DNA of 64,000 nucleotides. It comes from Pilosibacter fragilis (GTDB lineage Bacteria > Bacillota > Clostridia > Lachnospirales > Lachnospiraceae). Positions within the stretch are counted from its first letter, which is position 1; the number at the start of each line of letters is the position of its first letter. The stretch is taken from the NCBI RefSeq assembly GCF_032490495.1, contig NZ_JAVYJB010000003.1:1-64000 (forward strand), given 5' to 3'. Positions 1-7,501 of this stretch are shown here, in pieces. The notes beneath the pieces are model-generated. The model saw nothing but the letters and a program-made list of their open reading frames with translations. It had not been told where the DNA came from and ran no database searches. A program made the position numbers and the translations under genes.

Positions 1-878
1 TGGTCAATGATAGCTTCATGGGTATTCTCGAAAATCGTCCATTCGTCCTCCGGGACATAATGGCTTTTCTTGTCCTTGAAGTGCTTTCGGGTCTTGAAAT
101 TGATGGTGTGTCCCAGATACTCACGCTTTTCAAGAATGTTGCAGATGGTGGAAGAACCCCAGCCGTACACATCTTTGAAAGTCTTGTTTTTGTTCACGCC
201 CTCGCCGTGTTGGGCAAGGTAAGCAGACGGAATAAGCACCTTTTCCGATTTCAGTTTGCTGGCGATCTGATACGGACCGTAGCCGTCAATCGTCATGGCA
301 AAGATGCGCTTGACCACCTCGGCGGCTTCGGGGTCAACCAACCATTGGTCTCTGGCTTCGTTCCAGAGATAGCCGTAAATGACCGTGCCTGTAAGGTGCT
401 TGCCGGACTTGCCTTTGGACTGGAAAGTGGAACGGATTTTACGGCTGGTGTCTCTGGCGTAATACTCGTTCATAATGTTGCGGAAAGGGGTAAAATCATC
501 GTCCCCTCTGGCGCTGTCCACGCCGTCATTGATGGCGATAAGGCGAACGCCACGCTGACGCAGGATTTCCATAATTTGACCGACTTTCAGATAGTCACGA
601 CCCATGCGGCTCATGTCCTTGATACACAGATACTCCACATTCCCGGCTTCAACCTCTCTCATCATTGCCAAAAATCCGGGACGGTCAAAGCAGGTGCCGC
701 TAATGCCATCGTCCGTGAAATGGACAATGTTTGTAAAGCCCTGCCGTGCGGCGAACTCCTCCAACATAGCTTTTTGATTGGAAATGGAATTGCTCTCACG
801 CTGTTGGTCATCATCTTTGCCAAAGTCATCACGGCTCAATCGTTCGTACAGAGCTGTGATTTTCTCGTTTTTTCTCAT
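1..878 (-). CDS. Large serine recombinase of element C (C-terminus outside window)
   Basis: Site-specific recombinase expected to excise and integrate element C. The start ATG at 878 follows AAAGGAG. The N-terminal resolvase domain begins KITALYERLSRDD, where the Ser of YERLS is the expected nucleophile, and continues with DMSRMGRDYL, the conserved Arg-containing segment. A recombinase domain follows (WGSSTICNILEKREYLG). About 292 codons are visible and the frame is open at base 1; family members are usually 500-700 residues. It differs clearly from the recombinases of elements A and B, so three distinct enzymes have chosen three sites in the same virD4 gene. It is a likely TnpX-type recombinase. 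Confidence 0.9.
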   Translation of the reverse strand, partial: MRKNEKITALYERLSRDDFGKDDDQQRESNSISNQKAMLEEFAARQGFTNIVHFTDDGISGTCFDRPGFLAMMREVEAGNVEYLCIKDMSRMGRDYLKVGQIMEILRQRGVRLIAINDGVDSARGDDDFTPFRNIMNEYYARDTSRKIRSTFQSKGKSGKHLTGTVIYGYLWNEARDQWLVDPEAAEVVKRIFAMTIDGYGPYQIASKLKSEKVLIPSAYLAQHGEGVNKNKTFKDVYGWGSSTICNILEKREYLGHTINFKTRKHFKDKKSHYVPEDEWTIFENTHEAIID

Positions 879-915
879 AACTTGCGCTCCTTTCTTCGGT
901 TTTAGGTTGTGTGTT

Positions 916-955
916 CTAAGAGACTTCCCAACCGCTTGATTAAGAAGTCTTTTAG
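916..955. repeat. 12-bp inverted repeat in the left end of element C
   Basis: CTAAGAGACTTC (916-927) and GAAGTCTTTTAG (944-955) pair over 12 bp with one G-T mismatch. The repeat lies 11 bp inside the virD4 junction and upstream of the recombinase start. It could be a recombinase binding site or a hairpin ending transcripts of the truncated virD4. The role is inferred. Confidence 0.5.
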
Positions 956-965
956 AGCATACAAC

Positions 966-1460
966 ACCGGCTGCCAGCTTATATTTCTTATACTGCCGCA
1001 CTGCAAAGTGGTTTGGCTTTTCCGATTCCAGTGCATCAAACATCAGGTCTACGGGATTTTTGAACTCCTCGTCATCCTCCCGGACTTCCATGGCGTTGAT
1101 GAACTCGATGAGGGTAGAGAAATTCTGCTCCTCTACCGGAGCCTCATAGTGGATATACCCAATCAGCGCGCAATACAGCAAGGTCTCTGCTTTGACCCAA
1201 AAATCGTCCCCGGCCTTGCCTTCGCCTTTGGTATTGGCGATCAGCGTTGTGACCAGCTTCAAGATGTCCTTTTCGCTATGGATATAGGCGAAAGGGTTAT
1301 AGTGCATTGATTTTCGGAAGTTGATGGTATTTAGAACCTTGATGCGGTACGGCTCATAAATGACCTTGCCGTGCTTATCCTTCATGGGCTTTCCGTCCTT
1401 TCCCAGTTTGGGTGCGCCCCTTTGGAGCATTTTCCCGCACTCCACCAAAATGGTTCCCTT
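966..1460 (-). pseudogene. virD4/T4CP fragment 3 of the ICE-1 coupling protein
   Basis: This 165-codon internal piece of the CD1115-type VirD4 coupling ATPase begins KGTILVECGKML and ends YKKYKLAAG. It has no start or stop of its own. It continues in frame from fragment 2 when element A is removed at its 7-bp repeat. The left end at 966 is cut by element C, so the C-terminal part, including the region expected to hold the Walker B motif, is outside the window. The protein normally brings the relaxase-DNA complex to the type IV secretion channel at the membrane. As arranged it is non-functional unless the IMEs excise. Confidence 0.9.
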
Positions 1461-1465
1461 CGGGT
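1459..1465. repeat. Attachment direct repeat of element A, downstream end
   Basis: TTCGGGT here and at 9918-9924 flank element A. On the virD4 coding strand this is ACCCGAA, within the codons for aspartate, proline and lysine of TDPKG. It is the expected crossover core for the element A recombinase. Confidence 0.85.
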
Positions 1466-1467
1466 TT

Positions 1468-1473
1468 TGTCAA
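1468..1473 (-). promoter_or_regulatory. -35 half (TTGACA) of circle-only promoter, element A
   Basis: A perfect TTGACA points outward on the minus strand, 2 bp inside the downstream end. When the ends join in the excised circle it falls exactly 17 bp upstream of TACAAT at 9904-9909, making a near-consensus sigma-A promoter for the recombinase gene. The same design is known from Tn4451 tnpX. Confidence 0.75.
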
Positions 1474-1501
1474 TAAGGAACAAGAAAATAGTATCTTGCT
1501 T

Positions 1502-1693
1502 TTAAGCGGTTTCATCGCCGCTGTCGTTCTGGATAAGGCGCACAACCTTGTCCGTAAAGGTTTCCCGGCTGGTTTCGCTGAAATGGATATGAATGTCAAA
1601 GGTCGTGCCGCCGATGTTCTTCACAAGGTCGGGTTTGGCGGTCAGAGGGGAAACGGCTGCGGGGGTGCTGGTCTTGCTGGTTTCATTGTTCAT
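1502..1693 (-). CDS. tnpW: TnpW-family small protein
   Basis: This 63-residue protein is recognised as the transposon-encoded TnpW family from its central part (GGTTFDIHIHFSETSRET). Start ATG at 1693 follows AAGGAGA. It lies 107 bp downstream of the primase gene and is the last gene before the element A end. TnpW is an accessory protein of Tn4451-type elements whose molecular role is not settled. The hydrophobic/charged alternation IHIHF suggests a short beta strand before a helix; no membrane segment is visible. Confidence 0.75.
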   Translation of the reverse strand: MNNETSKTSTPAAVSPLTAKPDLVKNIGGTTFDIHIHFSETSRETFTDKVVRLIQNDSGDETA

Positions 1694-1800
1694 AGGCTCT
1701 CCTTTCAAAGATAAAGCCCCATGTGGTCGGCACATGAGGCGGTCATATCGGGTAAGGGTGCAAGGGTGCAACAATGCAAAGGTATCTACGGATTGCATTC

Positions 1801-3693
1801 TTACTTTGCACTCTTGGCTTCGTTCCTGCGATAGTACCATTGATTTCCCCGGCGTATGACTTCTATCCGGGTATCAAGATTGCGGCGGGCATTTTTAACC
1901 GTCCTCTCGGATATTCCAGCTTCGGCTGCGGCCTTTACAATGTCCTCGCTGGCAAGCTCTTTCCCGTCTGCGAGTAAGTCAAGTATCAGCTTCTCGGCCT
2001 GTTCGGTCTTGGTGGTGGTGTTCCCGCCCGCGCCGGATAGCAGTTCGTCGGCGGTTATGTCGTATTCGCCTATCCATGAAAAGCCTGTTTCCGGGTCAAG
2101 GCAAAAGGCAACGGGCTTGCCCTCCGGCGCAAGGGAAGATTTGTCATGGACGATAACACGCACATTCGGCTCCCGCTTCACGCGCCCGATCAGCAGGACG
2201 CTCCTTGCTGCGGCGCGGAAGTCGATAGAACCTAAGCCCCGGTATGCGCTCTGCCCTCCGGCAGCTTTGTTCAAGTGTCCGATAAGGATAACGGCGCACC
2301 CGGTACGCTCGGCAACATCGGCAAGGCGGCGGAACATGGGGCGCACTTCGTTTGCCCTGTTCATGTCGGTTTTCTCGCCCATGTACGCCTGTATGGGGTC
2401 AAGGATAATCAACCGCGCCTCGTTCTGCGTGATTGCCTTTTCTATGCGCTCGTCGGAGAGAGTAAGCTCCCGCTTGGCTTCATCAATCACAAGCACGCGG
2501 TCAAGGTCGGCTTCGGCTTCTATCAAGCGGGGCTTGACGGTATCGCCCAGCCCGTCCTCGGCGGTCTGGTAAATCACTTGGAATGGCGGCAAGGGCTTCA
2601 TTCCCGGCAGCGTTCCCCCGGTGGTGCAGGCGGCGGCAAGGCGTAGGGCAAAGGTGGTCTTGCCCTCGCCGGGATTGCCTTGCACAATGGTTACTTTTCC
2701 AAACGGGATATACGGCTCCCATAGCCATTCAACGGTCTGTGTGTCAACCTCGCTCATGCGAATAATCTCGACGGTTTCTTCCTGCGGCGGCTCTTTCAAG
2801 CCGTAAACCGCTTCCCGGATATACTTCCCGTCTGTGATTTCTGCCCGGTGCTGCAATACCTCGTTCCAGTCCTTAAACAGCGGCACAAGGCGGTGGACGG
2901 TATATCCCTCCGGCACAAGCTCCGCAAGGCGGCTGCAAGCGTCGTTTCCCGCTTGGTCGCTGTCAAGGCAGAGGTAAACGGTCTTGATGTTTGGGCGGTC
3001 AGAGAGGAAACGCAACAGGGCTTTTTCTCCCACGCCGCCCAATGACAAATAGCTCTGTTTCTGCCATGCCTTTTTGAACAGGCAGAGGAAAGAGAGCAGG
3101 TCAACGGGGGCTTCAAAGACAAAAAGCCTGTCGCTCTCGCCCCGGTAGCAGAAATTAAAGGCTTTGTCGCTGCCTTTCACATCAAGCCGGAAGTTTCCCG
3201 CCGTCCCCTTGCTGTGGGCGTAACGCGGTATTCCGTCCTCGTCCCGCCCCACAAATACGGCGTTGTGGTGGGCTGCGTCCTCGTAAATATCGCCGCGGGC
3301 AAAGAAAAAGCCCGTCACATCTTCATCAATGCGGCGGGCTGCTGTGAGGTAGTTCCTCGCTGTTCGATTGTCGCTGTTTGGGGGCGGTAGCCGGAAGTCG
3401 GATAGGGACGCGGGGCAAGGTCTGTCCGGCGGCGGTACGGCTCCCTTTTCTCCTGTGAGAAGTTCCACGGCTTCGGTGAAGCTCTTGCCGAAAAACTCCA
3501 TGACAAAATCGACGGGGCCGCCGCCCTTGCTCTGGCTGTGCCTGTACCATTTGTTTCCCCGGACGGTCAAGCTGTCGTGCCGTTTCCAGCGGTATTCATT
3601 TCCGGCGCGGGTAAGCTGCTCGCCCTGTGATTGTAGGAAAGAAACAAGGTCGGCTTGGTTCGCCCGGTCTATCTGTTCTTGGGTGTAATACAT
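1801..3693 (-). CDS. Primase-helicase: CHC2-like/Toprim (DUF3991) plus AAA ATPase
   Basis: A 630-residue replication protein. An N-terminal zinc-finger-like/DUF3991 region (1-80) leads to a Toprim domain at about 190-265 with acidic motifs FEAP (Glu194) and CLDSD (243-246). A RepA/RecA-like ATPase follows with Walker A GNPGEGKTT (339-347) and Walker B LIILD (428-432), and a winged-helix C-terminus. The combination suggests primer synthesis fused to a replicative helicase, which would let the excised circle replicate. Start ATG at 3693 follows GAGAGG. It is nearly identical to the copy in element B except in the last 40 residues and scattered sites. Upstream lies a divergent cargo promoter. 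Confidence 0.88.
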   Translation of the reverse strand: MYYTQEQIDRANQADLVSFLQSQGEQLTRAGNEYRWKRHDSLTVRGNKWYRHSQSKGGGPVDFVMEFFGKSFTEAVELLTGEKGAVPPPDRPCPASLSDFRLPPPNSDNRTARNYLTAARRIDEDVTGFFFARGDIYEDAAHHNAVFVGRDEDGIPRYAHSKGTAGNFRLDVKGSDKAFNFCYRGESDRLFVFEAPVDLLSFLCLFKKAWQKQSYLSLGGVGEKALLRFLSDRPNIKTVYLCLDSDQAGNDACSRLAELVPEGYTVHRLVPLFKDWNEVLQHRAEITDGKYIREAVYGLKEPPQEETVEIIRMSEVDTQTVEWLWEPYIPFGKVTIVQGNPGEGKTTFALRLAAACTTGGTLPGMKPLPPFQVIYQTAEDGLGDTVKPRLIEAEADLDRVLVIDEAKRELTLSDERIEKAITQNEARLIILDPIQAYMGEKTDMNRANEVRPMFRRLADVAERTGCAVILIGHLNKAAGGQSAYRGLGSIDFRAAARSVLLIGRVKREPNVRVIVHDKSSLAPEGKPVAFCLDPETGFSWIGEYDITADELLSGAGGNTTTKTEQAEKLILDLLADGKELASEDIVKAAAEAGISERTVKNARRNLDTRIEVIRRGNQWYYRRNEAKSAK

Positions 3694-3716
3694 GGTTGAT
3701 ACCTCTCTTTCTGTGG

Positions 3717-3745
3717 TTGAATTGTTCACAGATTTCAAATATAAT
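3717..3745 (+). promoter_or_regulatory. Promoter of plus-strand cargo slot, element A
   Basis: TTGAAT (3717-3722), a 17-bp spacer and a perfect TATAAT (3740-3745). The same promoter is conserved at 12164-12192 in element B, although the genes behind it are unrelated. Confidence 0.7.
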
Positions 3746-3778
3746 GGGGTTAGCAAGTTGGATTTAAGAGGTGATCTT

Positions 3779-3874
3779 ATGATTGATTTAATAGTTGATT
3801 TCCTTGCAACCATAGGTGATATAATTGTAGATATATGGGTAAATAAGATTGTAACAAAATTCAAAAAGAAATGA
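3779..3874 (+). CDS. 31-residue amphipathic peptide, cargo of element A
   Basis: A short open frame on the plus strand, opposite in direction to its neighbours. ATG at 3779 follows AGAGGTGAT at good spacing, and a TATAAT promoter lies 34 bp upstream. The peptide starts MIDLIVDFLATIGDIIVD and ends in a lysine-rich tail (KFKKK). Aliphatic residues recur every three to four positions, which fits an amphipathic or membrane-seeking helix. This resembles small membrane toxins and other short membrane peptides, but I recognise no family. A hairpin terminator at 3904-3933 follows. Base composition is AT-rich against the GC-rich element backbone. It could also be a remnant of a larger cargo gene. Confidence 0.5.
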   Translation: MIDLIVDFLATIGDIIVDIWVNKIVTKFKKK

Positions 3875-3903
3875 GTCGCCTTTTATCCATCCAATAGTAC
3901 AGA

Positions 3904-3933
3904 GGGCGGACAAGCCGAACAGCTTGCCCGTCC
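3904..3933. terminator. Terminator between plus-strand cargo and relaxase, element A
   Basis: GGGCGGACAAGC and GCTTGCCCGTCC form a 12-bp stem with one mismatch and one G-T pair; TTTCCTTT follows on the plus strand. It separates two convergent genes and is conserved in element B at 12912-12941. Confidence 0.7.
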
Positions 3934-3939
3934 TTTCCT

Positions 3940-5448
3940 TTATCGCTCCTGTTCCTGCCGCTTGGTGCGGCTCTGCGTCTGTGCCGGTTGGTCGGCGCGG
4001 AGTGCAATATCCACGCATTTGCGGATTTTTTGAAGCTCGGCAACTTCGGCGCGGGTATCTTTCAGCGTTTCATATTCCGCTTCCCGCTGTGCTTTGAGGG
4101 CGGTATATTCTTTCTCCCACGCGGAGATCGGCAGGGTTTTCACGCCCTCCGGCAAATGGGCATGGAGATAGCGGTTTGCCGCGTCCCATAGGGTAAGCTC
4201 GGCGCGGCGGGCTTCCGCAAACTTCTCCTGTTTTCCTTTCCAGCGGATTTGCCGATACTCGTCCTGTATGGGCTTGTAGGTTTGATAATTTCTGCCGTAC
4301 TCCATGAGTTTTTGCAGCTCTTTCATGCGCTGCTCGGCGGTTTTCATTCCCTCCCGGATTGAATAGGCTTTATCGCTGACAGAGGAAAGAGCAGCGTCCA
4401 GCTCGTCAAGGGTGGAAATGCCATGCTCGGAAAGATAGTTGACCGCCTTTGCAACGGTTTTCAGTTCATCGGCGGCGTGCTGCCTTTGCCAACTCTGCGA
4501 ATACTTCCGGCTCTTTTCTCTCTGAACGCTTAAATATTTCATCAGCAGATTTGCAAGGCCGGGGGATTGCGGGGGCTGCTCCGGGGCAGTTTCCCGCGCC
4601 TTGAACAGTTCGCCAATCCATTCTTTGAGCTTTCCAATCTGCGCCCGGATTTCCCGGATAAGGCGGTTTGCCTTTTGGATATTCCGGTTCAGCTCGCCTT
4701 TCTCGGTGGCTATGCCTTTCTTCTCCATTTGACAAGCCGCTACGCCCATGTGGACGGTAGGCAGCTCGTCAATGCCGCGCTCGGCGTTGCTGCGGTGGTC
4801 GATACGCTCCGGGTGTCCGGCGCGTTCAAGGTAGGCGTTTGAAATATCCGCCCATGCCTTGCGCCACAAAAGCGCGTTGCCCTTGTCGTTCCAGCCTGTG
4901 AGGTCAACTTTGTGTGTCTTATATCTGCCGCTTGGCAAGCGTATGCGCTCGCCGTTTTCGTCAAGGTCATATTCCTTTTTGGACTTCGCCGCCCATGCGC
5001 CGCGCTCGTCAAGGGGGCGCATGGTAAGCATGATATGACAATGGGGGTTGCCGCTGTCAGTGTCGTGAATGGCAAAGTCAACGCACATTCCTCTGGAAAC
5101 AAATTGAGAGGAACAGTATTCCCGGACAAGCCGGATCTGTTCCTCTCTGGATAATTCTATGGGGAGTGCTGCGTCAATCTCTCTGGCAAGCTGGGCGTTC
5201 CCGGCTTTCTCGTAAAGCTCCACACTGTTCCATAGGGTAGCGCGGTCAGAGAAAGAGGGCGGGGCATGGGGCGGCAATAGGATTTCCGTATGGACAACGC
5301 CGCGCTTGCGGGTGTAGTCATGGGTCATTCCGTCCCACTCGTTTGTGATTTTCTCGCCGCTTCGGTAGGCGGCTGCGGCAACGGCTGATTTGCCCTTGCC
5401 CCGGCTGACAATGCTGATATTACAATGATAGATGGCTATGGGTATCAC
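3940..5448 (-). CDS. mobA: MobA/MobL-family (MOBQ) relaxase of element A
   Basis: A 502-residue relaxase that nicks oriT and pilots the strand during mobilization. The N-terminal domain has the expected catalytic tyrosine in AAAAYRSGE (Tyr28) and the metal-binding histidines in NPHCHIMLTMRP (His136, His138), with His128 upstream. A long coiled-coil-rich C-terminus (about 300-500) follows. The probable start is GTG at 5448, but it overlaps the ribosome site GGGAGGTGAT; an ATA codon 9 bases further would have better spacing. An RSF1010-like oriT lies immediately upstream. It is about 90 percent similar to the element B relaxase. Confidence 0.9.
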   Translation of the reverse strand: MIPIAIYHCNISIVSRGKGKSAVAAAAYRSGEKITNEWDGMTHDYTRKRGVVHTEILLPPHAPPSFSDRATLWNSVELYEKAGNAQLAREIDAALPIELSREEQIRLVREYCSSQFVSRGMCVDFAIHDTDSGNPHCHIMLTMRPLDERGAWAAKSKKEYDLDENGERIRLPSGRYKTHKVDLTGWNDKGNALLWRKAWADISNAYLERAGHPERIDHRSNAERGIDELPTVHMGVAACQMEKKGIATEKGELNRNIQKANRLIREIRAQIGKLKEWIGELFKARETAPEQPPQSPGLANLLMKYLSVQREKSRKYSQSWQRQHAADELKTVAKAVNYLSEHGISTLDELDAALSSVSDKAYSIREGMKTAEQRMKELQKLMEYGRNYQTYKPIQDEYRQIRWKGKQEKFAEARRAELTLWDAANRYLHAHLPEGVKTLPISAWEKEYTALKAQREAEYETLKDTRAEVAELQKIRKCVDIALRADQPAQTQSRTKRQEQER

Positions 5449-5545
5449 CTCCCGGATAGGATAACAAGACCCGCAAAAATGGTACAGACACCAACGGCGG
5501 GTGTACTGTTTTTGTGGGTGTGCAGGGATAGCCGCGTAAGCGGCG

Positions 5546-5665
5546 CAAGGGGTGCAGCCCCTTGTTGCGGCAAAGTCGCCATATCGGAGCGCGGGGAAAG
5601 TTCCCTGTGCGGAGATGAGCCCTCGGCAGAGCGCACACGCCCGCAAGGGTGTATAAGTGCGCCCT
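5546..5665 (+). other. oriT: oriT of element A (RSF1010/R1162-like)
   Basis: A perfect inverted repeat CAAGGGG/CCCCTTG (5546-5564) is followed by a hairpin ACGCCC-gcaa-GGGTGT (5637-5652) and TAAGTGCGCCCT (5654-5665). The last sequence is the conserved core of the RSF1010/R1162 oriT, nicked after TAAGTGCG, which places nic between 5661 and 5662. It lies directly upstream of a relaxase of the matching MOBQ family, and the whole region is conserved in element B. Confidence 0.8.
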
Positions 5666-5679
5666 TTGTTCCAAAGGGA

Positions 5680-5976
5680 TTACTCCGCATTCCCGTCCCC
5701 GGCTCGTTTTTTCAAAAACTCCTGTGCTGGCTCGCTCATCAAGGCAAGCCGTAAAAAGGCTTTCGCGTCCTCGTCCGGCATGGCAATCAGCTCCGGCACA
5801 AGGCTCTCCATGAAGCCGCCGCGCTTACAAAGCCTGTGGTTTCTCGCCTTGCGTTCCTCGACGGATAGCTTCTGCTTGATGATTTTCTCCCGGTTTTCAA
5901 ACTGCCGGATTTTCTTCTTGCCTTCCTCAATCTCGGCGGTCAATTCCTCACGGGTTTTCTCCCTCGGTTTCGTCAT
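5680..5976 (-). CDS. DUF3847 protein
   Basis: A 98-residue, highly charged protein of the DUF3847 family, always found beside MobA/MobL relaxases in this kind of IME. It begins MTKPREKTREEL and has a coiled-coil-like N-terminal half, then a short helical C-terminus ending FLKKRAGDGNAE. Start ATG at 5976 follows AAAGGAG. Its position just before oriT and the relaxase suggests a nicking accessory (MobC-like) role, which is inference. Element B has the equivalent gene, with the middle segment diverged. Confidence 0.75.
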   Translation of the reverse strand: MTKPREKTREELTAEIEEGKKKIRQFENREKIIKQKLSVEERKARNHRLCKRGGFMESLVPELIAMPDEDAKAFLRLALMSEPAQEFLKKRAGDGNAE

Positions 5977-6013
5977 AGCTGGTCGCTCCTTTCTGCCCGT
6001 AGGCATGGAAAAA

Positions 6014-6038
6014 GGGCAGTCGATTTTCTCGGCTGCCC
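6014..6038 (-). terminator. Rho-independent terminator after cargo slot 1, element A
   Basis: On the minus strand GGGCAGCCGA-gaaaa-TCGACTGCCC is followed by TTTTT. It separates the 189-aa cargo gene from DUF3847 and has a counterpart at 15028-15052. Confidence 0.8.
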
Positions 6039-6059
6039 TTGTGGATAATATATTTAGTT

Positions 6060-6629
6060 TTAATAAGCAGAACTTATAATTTCAAAGCTTAAATTCATAT
6101 CAGCATTTGCGGCTTTTTCTTCATTTTCTATTGGTTGTATCACAAATTCAAATGTAGGCTCATAGTCCCCGTCCTGCAAGGTTTCTCCACCCAAAATCTC
6201 GATATGATACCAGCCATTTGCAAGTTCGACAATTGGCTTTTTATTCTGTCTGTAATAAGAAATTAGAGTTTTCACTTTTTCGGGAGTAAACTGTTTTAAT
6301 ATGTGCCATGTAAAAAGCATAAGCATATTATTATCCACTTTGAGGGAATAACCACTCCTTCTAAACTGCAATCGGCTTTCCCCTTTGCACAACTCCGGTT
6401 TATCACCAGAGAGATTAAACAATACGGTATAAGGATAGTTTTCAATGCCACTCATGGGGATAACAATACCTTCACTAAAAGCCCTATCCCCACTTTCATT
6501 TGTGGTAAATTCCGTTGCCAAATCGTCTGAAAGATTATTGGCTCTTTTCCAACTTTCCAGTAGTAAAATGTCACCAAGAATAAAATAATTAACAAGATCG
6601 TTTAATACTTCCGTAAACTTATATATCAT
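6060..6629 (-). CDS. Unknown 189-aa protein, cargo slot 1 of element A
   Basis: No signal peptide or clear membrane segment is visible. The protein begins MIYKFTEVLNDLVNYF and is acidic and aromatic-rich, with mixed alpha/beta character. Start ATG at 6629 follows GAGGAGG; an earlier in-frame ATG lacks a ribosome site. Its AT-rich sequence contrasts with the GC-rich genes on both sides. The gene sits between the conserved 98-aa gene and DUF3847, where element B carries an unrelated membrane protein, so it is cargo. The size and composition resemble small immunity or defence accessory proteins, but I recognise no family. Confidence 0.7.
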   Translation of the reverse strand: MIYKFTEVLNDLVNYFILGDILLLESWKRANNLSDDLATEFTTNESGDRAFSEGIVIPMSGIENYPYTVLFNLSGDKPELCKGESRLQFRRSGYSLKVDNNMLMLFTWHILKQFTPEKVKTLISYYRQNKKPIVELANGWYHIEILGGETLQDGDYEPTFEFVIQPIENEEKAANADMNLSFEIISSAY

Positions 6630-6706
6630 AGTAAACCTCCTCAAAATTTCGATTTGTTGTTCTTTTTTCAAGAGAAGTATAGCACAGGATTATGAACAAA
6701 TCCACC

Positions 6707-7003
6707 TCATTTCAGTCTGCTGGCGGCATTGTTTTCCTTGGCAAACTGCCGCGCTGCTTCCCGCCGTTCCTCACTGTATGGGGCGGTCAGACGGAAAGAG
6801 AAGCGGCCTTTCTCAATATCAAACTCCATGCAGCCCGTTTCCGGGTCTGCGTCGGTCTGCTGGCAGATCGCCGGATAACGGCGGCTGTATGCAAGCAGAC
6901 GCTTCTTCAAGGCGGTGTTGTGGGTGCGGATATGGATAAGGGGGTCTTTCTCGTCAAACCAAATGTCGGTGGTCTTTTCCCGCTTGGTAAGCCCTGTTCT
7001 CAT
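6707..7003 (-). CDS. Conserved 98-aa IME protein
   Basis: A small protein beginning MRTGLTKREKTTDIWFDE and containing PLIHIRTHN and FSFRLTAPYSEERR. I know it only as a conserved companion of Tn4451-like elements; its function is unknown. Element B carries a homologue of the same length that is over 80 percent identical by eye. Start ATG at 7003 follows AAGGAGA. A hairpin GCCCCTATTGC/AGGGGC just upstream of the ribosome site is conserved in both elements and may control its translation. Confidence 0.65.
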   Translation of the reverse strand: MRTGLTKREKTTDIWFDEKDPLIHIRTHNTALKKRLLAYSRRYPAICQQTDADPETGCMEFDIEKGRFSFRLTAPYSEERREAARQFAKENNAASRLK

Positions 7004-7095
7004 AAGCTCTCCTTTCTGCGCCCCTGTTATGCAATAGGGGCATTTTTCGGGTGTTTTCTCCGGCTCTTGACTTGGAGAAAACGGCGTTTTTGACG

Positions 7096-7134
7096 ATAAA
7101 AACCGCCCGGACGGGGAATGGTTCGTCAGGGCGG
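7096..7134 (-). terminator. Terminator downstream of tnpV, element A
   Basis: On the minus strand CCGCCC and GGGCGG, with further pairing TGACG/CGTCC, form a stem followed by TTTTTATC. The stem is conserved in element B at 16412-16443. Confidence 0.65.
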
Positions 7135-7174
7135 CTGTTATCGCAAGATTTCCGATTTTTCCGGCTCTTGACCG

Positions 7175-7501
7175 TTAAACATAGATTAACTCATGCATTA
7201 CGATTTCCTCGGCTATCGCCTTGCAGTTGTTCATCAAACCTACCCATTTCATCGGGTCGGCGGCTTTGAGGGCTTCGGTGGCTCCCGCTTCTCTGGCAAG
7301 GCGGGGCATGAGGTAGTCCAGCATATCCCGCGCCGCCCGGTCTGTTTCCGCAAGGTGGGGGTATAGCTTCTCGCTGGCTACAAGGGCGGTATAAAGGCGG
7401 TGGCGGTATTGTTCCAGATAGGCTTTCCGCAGCCGCCCGTAGTGGCCGATATGGGGCTTTGGGGTAATGGGGCGGTTCCCGTTATCAATCAATCTTCTCA
7501 T
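7175..7501 (-). CDS. tnpV: TnpV-family protein
   Basis: A 108-residue protein matching the TnpV family of Tn4451-like transposons by the segments YGRLRKAYLEQYR and MKWVGLMNNCKAIAEEIV. It is predicted to be all alpha and cytoplasmic. The start ATG at 7501 overlaps the recombinase stop by four bases (ATGA), so the two are translationally coupled. TnpV is an accessory gene whose biochemical role is not known. A terminator follows at 7096-7134. Element B has a TnpW-like gene in this position instead. Confidence 0.75.
   Translation of the reverse strand: MRRLIDNGNRPITPKPHIGHYGRLRKAYLEQYRHRLYTALVASEKLYPHLAETDRAARDMLDYLMPRLAREAGATEALKAADPMKWVGLMNNCKAIAEEIVMHELIYV

Larger units (their letters stand above)
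1..966 (-). mobile_element. Element C: third serine-recombinase element in virD4 (partial)
   Basis: The virD4 reading frame stops matching at 966, right after codons for KLAAG. The next 88 bp lead into a large serine recombinase gene that runs off the left edge. The layout matches elements A and B: the recombinase starts just inside the upstream junction and reads in the virD4 direction. The other end is outside the window, so length, cargo and attachment repeat cannot be seen. Confidence 0.75.
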
